From Solirubrobacterales bacterium 70-9 (lineage in GTDB: Bacteria; Actinomycetota; Thermoleophilia; Solirubrobacterales; 70-9): a stretch of 8,621 nt of DNA. Every line of letters begins with the position of its first letter. Position 1 is the stretch's first letter. The stretch is from NCBI GenBank assembly GCA_001898095.1, contig MKSH01000102.1, positions 18,516 to 27,136 on the forward strand, written 5' to 3'. This document shows, one piece after another, positions 4,861 to 8,621 of this stretch. The notes beneath the pieces were generated by a model. The model saw only the letters and a list, made by a program, of their open reading frames with translations. It made no database searches and was not told the DNA's origin. The translations under genes and the position numbers were made by a program.

Positions 4861-7800
4861 CAGCGGGCTCGGCGGGCGGTCCCGAACACAAGCGGCCGAG
4901 GGCGGGGCAGCCGCGGCATAGATCCCAGGTGCGGTCGGGTTCCGGGGCGGAGGAGAAGGCGCCGGCGCTGATCGCCTCGACGGCGGCGTCGATGCGGGCC
5001 TGGCCGGCGTCCATCTCGGCGCGGGTGAGGATCGTGCGGGAGGGGGCGTCGGCGCGCTCGAGGAAGACGTAGGCGACCTCGACCTCGTCGGCGCCGAGGC
5101 TCTCCGCCGCGGCGAGGGCGTAGATCGAGCGCTGGATCTCGTAGTGGGCGGCGCGCTCCGCCGGGTCCTCGTCGCGCAGGCGGTCGGTCTTGTAGTCGAC
5201 GACCAGCGGCGGCGCCCCCTCGCGCTCCACGAGCAGGTCGATCGACCCGCGCAGCACGGTGCCCCGGGCGCGCAGCAGGATCGGCACCTCAGCCCGCGCC
5301 CGCCCCGCCGCGATCTCCTCCCGCAGCGCCGACCCAAGCCAGTCCCGCACCGGTCCGAGCAGCTCCTCGGCGGCTGGATCGGCACCGCCGCCCGCCGCCG
5401 CCCGCTGCTGACCCGGGCTTCCGCTTCGGCCGAGGTCGAGACCGGCGGCGAGCGCGTGGCGGCGCGCCAGCTCGGCGCTCGGCATTGCCCACCCGTTCGC
5501 CTGGCTCCACTCCAGTAGCGCGTGCACGGCGGCGCCCCGGGCGCTCCGTTCCTCCCGCGCGGATGGTCCCTCGTCGCCGGCGCCGACCGGCCCTCCGGGG
5601 GACTCGCGGGTGGGCGCCGTGACGGCGGCCGGCAGTCCCAGGACGCGCTCCATGTAGAAGCGGTAGCCGCATTCCTCGAAGGCGCTGATCGCGGTGTAGG
5701 AGAGCGGTCGGCTGGGGACGATCGGCGGCTTGCGCTCGACCAACGGCGGGGTCCCGGTGCCGAGCGGGCGGTCCGCGGCCGCGTCCAGGTGCAGGCCCCG
5801 CAGTTCCGCCGCCCGCTCCGGCGAGGACTCGTTCAGCCGCACCTCGATCACCGACGCGGGAAAGGTCTCGTCCAGTCCCGGCCGCGGCTCGGCCGGCGGG
5901 ACCGGCACCTCGATCGGTTTCGAGGGGTCCGGGGTCGCGGTCCTCGAATGGTCTCCGGCCGCCGGGCCGCCGGGCGCCCCGTCGCTCGCCGCCGGATCCG
6001 CGGTCTCCGCCTCCGCGGTCTCCGCCGTCGGACGCGGGACGCCCAGTGCCTCAACAAGTCGCTCGACCACGGCAGTGCCCGGTTTCATTTCCTTCGGCGC
6101 CTCGGGTTTCACCACGCCGCTGAGGATCAGGCGCTCCCGCGCCCGGGTCGCGGCGACGTGGAAGAGGCGCAGGCCCTCCTCGGAGTCGCGTGCCTCACCG
6201 GCCTCGATCAGGTCGCCGTAGTCGTAGAGGTTCACCGAGGGGCGTCCCAGGCGGCGCCACTGGAGGCCGATCCGGGGCGGCTGCTCGCGTCCCAGGGCGA
6301 GGACCGGACGGCGGCCGCCGGAGAGGAGGCCGCGGGAGAGGTCGGGGACGGCGACGACCTCGAACTCGAGGCCCTTGGCGTTGTGGACGGTCATGATGCG
6401 GACACCGTCGTGGCCCTCGGCGGCGGTGGCCGCCTGGGCCTCGGTGTCGGACTCGGCGCGGGCGGCGAGGAAGTCCAGCAGGCCGCGCAGGTCGCGGCCC
6501 TCGCGCGACTCGTAGGCGGCGGCCAGGCGGGAGAGCTTGCGCACGTTCGCCAGGCGCGCCTCGCCCGCCGGGCGCAGGAGCGTCGCGAGGTCGTAGCCGG
6601 TCTCGGTCACGGCCGACTCGATCAGCCCCGACAGCGAGAGACGCGGCGCCCGCGCTCGTAGTCCCACGAGTTGGGTGGCGAACTCGGTGAGCAACTCGCG
6701 CTCGCCGGCGGGGATGTCGTCGAGGCGCTCGGGGGCGGCCAGCCCGCGGTCGGCCGTTTCCGCCGTCTCCTCCGGTGCGGGCGGCGGCTGCTCGGACGGC
6801 GCCGGCCGCGGCTCCGTCCGCCGGCCGAGGTCGGCACCCTCGCCGAGCGCCAGCGCCTCCAGCGCCGGCCAGACGTGGCGGCGGCGCCCGGCGGCGGCGC
6901 GCAGCAGCCAGAGCGTGTCCGGGGCCACCGCGCAGGCGGGCGAGGCGAGGGCGCCGAAGAGGGCTTCGTCGTCGAGCGGGTTGGCGATCGTCAGCAGCAG
7001 CGCGGTCACGTCGGCGACCTGCTGCTGGGACCAGTAGCCGCGCCCGCCGACCACGTAGGGGCGCAGGCCGGCGCGCGCGAGCGAGTCCTCGTAGGCGTCG
7101 AGGTGGGTGAAGGCGCGCAGGAGGACGACCATCGCACCGCGCTCGACCCCGGCCTCGTGCAGCTCGCGCAGGCGGGCGGCGAGGGTGCGCGCCTCGGCGA
7201 GGCAGTTCAGCGGCGTGCGGCCGTCGATCGCCGGTTCGAGCTCGATTCCCTCGCCGTCCCAGCCGTCGCGCGCGGTGAGGTGGAGCTCGACCGCCGGGCC
7301 GCGTCCGCGCGGGGCAGGCTCGGCGGGCGGCGCGCCGACCCGCAGGGGTCGGTAGGCGGGGCCGAGGAGGGTGGCGCCGAAGAGGTTGAAGGCGGCGATC
7401 ACCTCGGGGCGGGAGCGGAAGTTGCCGCTGAGCTCCATCAGCTCGGCGGCGGGGTCGGCGTCGACCTGCTCGCGGCGGCGGCGGAAGACCTCGAGGTCGG
7501 CGTGGCGGAAGGAGTAGATCGATTGCAGCTCGTCGCCGACCACGACCAGCTGGGTCTTCGGACCCTGCAGCGCCTCGATCAGGCGCAGCTGCAGGCGGTT
7601 GGTGTCCTGGAACTCGTCGACCAGGAGGTGGGAGAAGCGGCCGCGGTAGGCCTGGCCGATCTCGGCCCGCTCGAGCAGGCGGGCGGCGAGGATCTGCAGG
7701 TCCTCGAAGTCGATCCCGGCGCGGCGCTCCTTCGCCGCCTCGAACGCGGCGGTGTAGAGGCGCAGGAGATCCGCCAGGTGGCGGTAGGCGATGCCGCCCT

Positions 7801-8621
7801 CGCCGACCTCGGCGGTGCGGGCGATCGCCGCCTCGAGGGCCTCGCGGAACGGGGCCAGCGGTTTCGCTTTGCCGCCGGGGCGGAGGGCTTCGAGCTCGGC
7901 CAGGGTCGGCGGCGGGCCCGGTTCGGTGAGCCGCGCCAGCGCCTCCTCCAGCGGCAGGCGTCTGGCATCGCCCTCCTTCAGCTCCTCGAGGCATTCGCCC
8001 GCCGCCTCGATCGTCGCCGCCAGCGCCTCGGCGGGATCGGAGGCGGGCGGGTCGGGGAGGGCCGGATCGGCGACGCCGCGGCTGCGCAGCTCGTCATGGG
8101 TGGCGACGACCACCGCGCGCAGGCCTTCGAGGTCGTAGGCGGCGACGGTCTCCTCGCGGGCGGGCTCGGCGCCGGCGAGGAATTCGGTGAGGGCGCTGTC
8201 GAAGGCTTCGCGGGCGGCGCGCTCGGCCTCCGGCTGGTCGAGGACGCGGAAGCCCGGGTCGACCCCGGCGGCGACCGGGTGGGCGGCGAGGAGGCGGTTG
8301 CAGAAGCCGTGGATGGTGGTGATCCAGGCGCCGCCGATGGTGCTCAGGAAGGCGGCGGCGCGGACCGCCTTGGCGTCGGAGCCGGCGGCGCGACGGGAGA
8401 GCTCGGCGCGGACGCGGGCGCGCAGCTCAGCAGCGGCCTTGTCGGTGAAGGTGAAGGCGAGGACGGCGTCGGGGGAGACGCCCTCGTCGACCACCAGGCG
8501 GCAGTAGCGCTCGACCATCACCCCGGTCTTGCCGGAGCCGGCGCCCGCCTCGAGCAGGACGTTGCGGGCGCGCGCCTCGATCGCGGCGCGCTGCTCCGGG
8601 GTGGGGGAGCGCCGGGTCGCC
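4832..8621 (-). CDS. UvrD/AddA-type ATP-dependent helicase-nuclease (RecB-like), N-terminus cut by window edge
   Basis: ATP-driven superfamily 1A helicase with a nuclease, expected to resect double-strand breaks for recombination like AddA, AdnB or RecB. 1262 residues are visible, numbered from the first full codon at 8620. The frame is open to the edge and the Walker A motif lies upstream of the first internal start (GTG 8521), so the true start is outside. In order: Q motif TPEQ (7-10), Walker A GAGSGKT (26-32), FTFTDKAAAELR (Ia), TIHGFC (H104), DEFQD (335-339), GDELQSIYSFR (D363 on), NFRS (motif IV), MTVHNAKGLEFE (H746) and HVAATRAR (H821 on). The nuclease has D1128 (GSIDLLV) and D1142-Y-K1144. 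C984, C1235, C1238 and C1245 match an iron-sulfur staple. Two Pro/acidic segments (about 592-635 and 857-910) look like disordered linkers. A partner subunit would be expected upstream, beyond 8621. The class is sure; the exact subfamily is not. Confidence 0.94.
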   Translation of the reverse strand, partial: ATRRSPTPEQRAAIEARARNVLLEAGAGSGKTGVMVERYCRLVVDEGVSPDAVLAFTFTDKAAAELRARVRAELSRRAAGSDAKAVRAAAFLSTIGGAWITTIHGFCNRLLAAHPVAAGVDPGFRVLDQPEAERAAREAFDSALTEFLAGAEPAREETVAAYDLEGLRAVVVATHDELRSRGVADPALPDPPASDPAEALAATIEAAGECLEELKEGDARRLPLEEALARLTEPGPPPTLAELEALRPGGKAKPLAPFREALEAAIARTAEVGEGGIAYRHLADLLRLYTAAFEAAKERRAGIDFEDLQILAARLLERAEIGQAYRGRFSHLLVDEFQDTNRLQLRLIEALQGPKTQLVVVGDELQSIYSFRHADLEVFRRRREQVDADPAAELMELSGNFRSRPEVIAAFNLFGATLLGPAYRPLRVGAPPAEPAPRGRGPAVELHLTARDGWDGEGIELEPAIDGRTPLNCLAEARTLAARLRELHEAGVERGAMVVLLRAFTHLDAYEDSLARAGLRPYVVGGRGYWSQQQVADVTALLLTIANPLDDEALFGALASPACAVAPDTLWLLRAAAGRRRHVWPALEALALGEGADLGRRTEPRPAPSEQPPPAPEETAETADRGLAAPERLDDIPAGERELLTEFATQLVGLRARAPRLSLSGLIESAVTETGYDLATLLRPAGEARLANVRKLSRLAAAYESREGRDLRGLLDFLAARAESDTEAQAATAAEGHDGVRIMTVHNAKGLEFEVVAVPDLSRGLLSGGRRPVLALGREQPPRIGLQWRRLGRPSVNLYDYGDLIEAGEARDSEEGLRLFHVAATRARERLILSGVVKPEAPKEMKPGTAVVERLVEALGVPRPTAETAEAETADPAASDGAPGGPAAGDHSRTATPDPSKPIEVPVPPAEPRPGLDETFPASVIEVRLNESSPERAAELRGLHLDAAADRPLGTGTPPLVERKPPIVPSRPLSYTAISAFEECGYRFYMERVLGLPAAVTAPTRESPGGPVGAGDEGPSAREERSARGAAVHALLEWSQANGWAMPSAELARRHALAAGLDLGRSGSPGQQRAAAGGGADPAAEELLGPVRDWLGSALREEIAAGRARAEVPILLRARGTVLRGSIDLLVEREGAPPLVVDYKTDRLRDEDPAERAAHYEIQRSIYALAAAESLGADEVEVAYVFLERADAPSRTILTRAEMDAGQARIDAAVEAISAGAFSSAPEPDRTWDLCRGCPALGRLCSGPPAEPAVDFDPVRAG

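Noticed and set aside
6195..7994. A 599-residue frame overlapping the helicase on the same strand
   Set aside because: A shifted frame of the helicase gene with runs of Arg and Pro; all helicase motifs are in the other frame, with no sign of a frameshift.
1..8621. Defence system, mobile element, prophage or CRISPR array
   Set aside because: No transposase, integrase, direct-repeat array or toxin-antitoxin pair is seen. The helicase-nuclease has AddA/RecB-type motifs and fits housekeeping break repair, though the part beyond the right edge cannot be judged.

Overview
The window is very GC-rich, densely coding bacterial chromosome. The gene families point to an actinobacterium: a MarP-type membrane serine protease, an actinobacterial-looking class B penicillin-binding protein, heavy use of GTG starts, and GC-rich third positions. 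A deep-branching class such as Thermoleophilia (Solirubrobacterales) is my guess from overall style and could not be tested here. Six protein genes are supported. No RNA gene, insertion sequence, prophage or CRISPR array was seen.

Left part (1-2596): a class B penicillin-binding protein with an NTF2-like domain runs leftward off the edge. Only 47 bases away, a rightward gene encodes a CvpA-like membrane domain fused to a trypsin-like protease, matching mycobacterial MarP down to its disulfide cysteines. Both products would act at the cell wall and share one small divergent control region.

Middle (2597-4812): a small HxlR-family regulator with an N-terminal cysteine pair follows, preceded by a perfect inverted repeat that is probably its own operator. 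After a 116-base spacer holding a hairpin come xseA and xseB, the two subunits of exonuclease VII. A strong ribosome binding site argues that xseB starts inside the end of xseA.

Right part (4832-8621): a large leftward gene converges on xseB and runs off the right edge. It encodes a UvrD/AddA-type helicase with a C-terminal RecB-like nuclease and a four-cysteine pattern typical of iron-sulfur 'staple' nucleases. A long hairpin lies where the two transcripts meet and probably terminates both. The right half is thus a DNA end-processing neighbourhood and the left half a cell-envelope one. These are mostly known families. The most notable details are the iron-sulfur pattern in a motor-bearing polypeptide, the HxlR regulator with its palindrome, the corrected xseB start, and the unusual Glu codon choice in the penicillin-binding protein gene.
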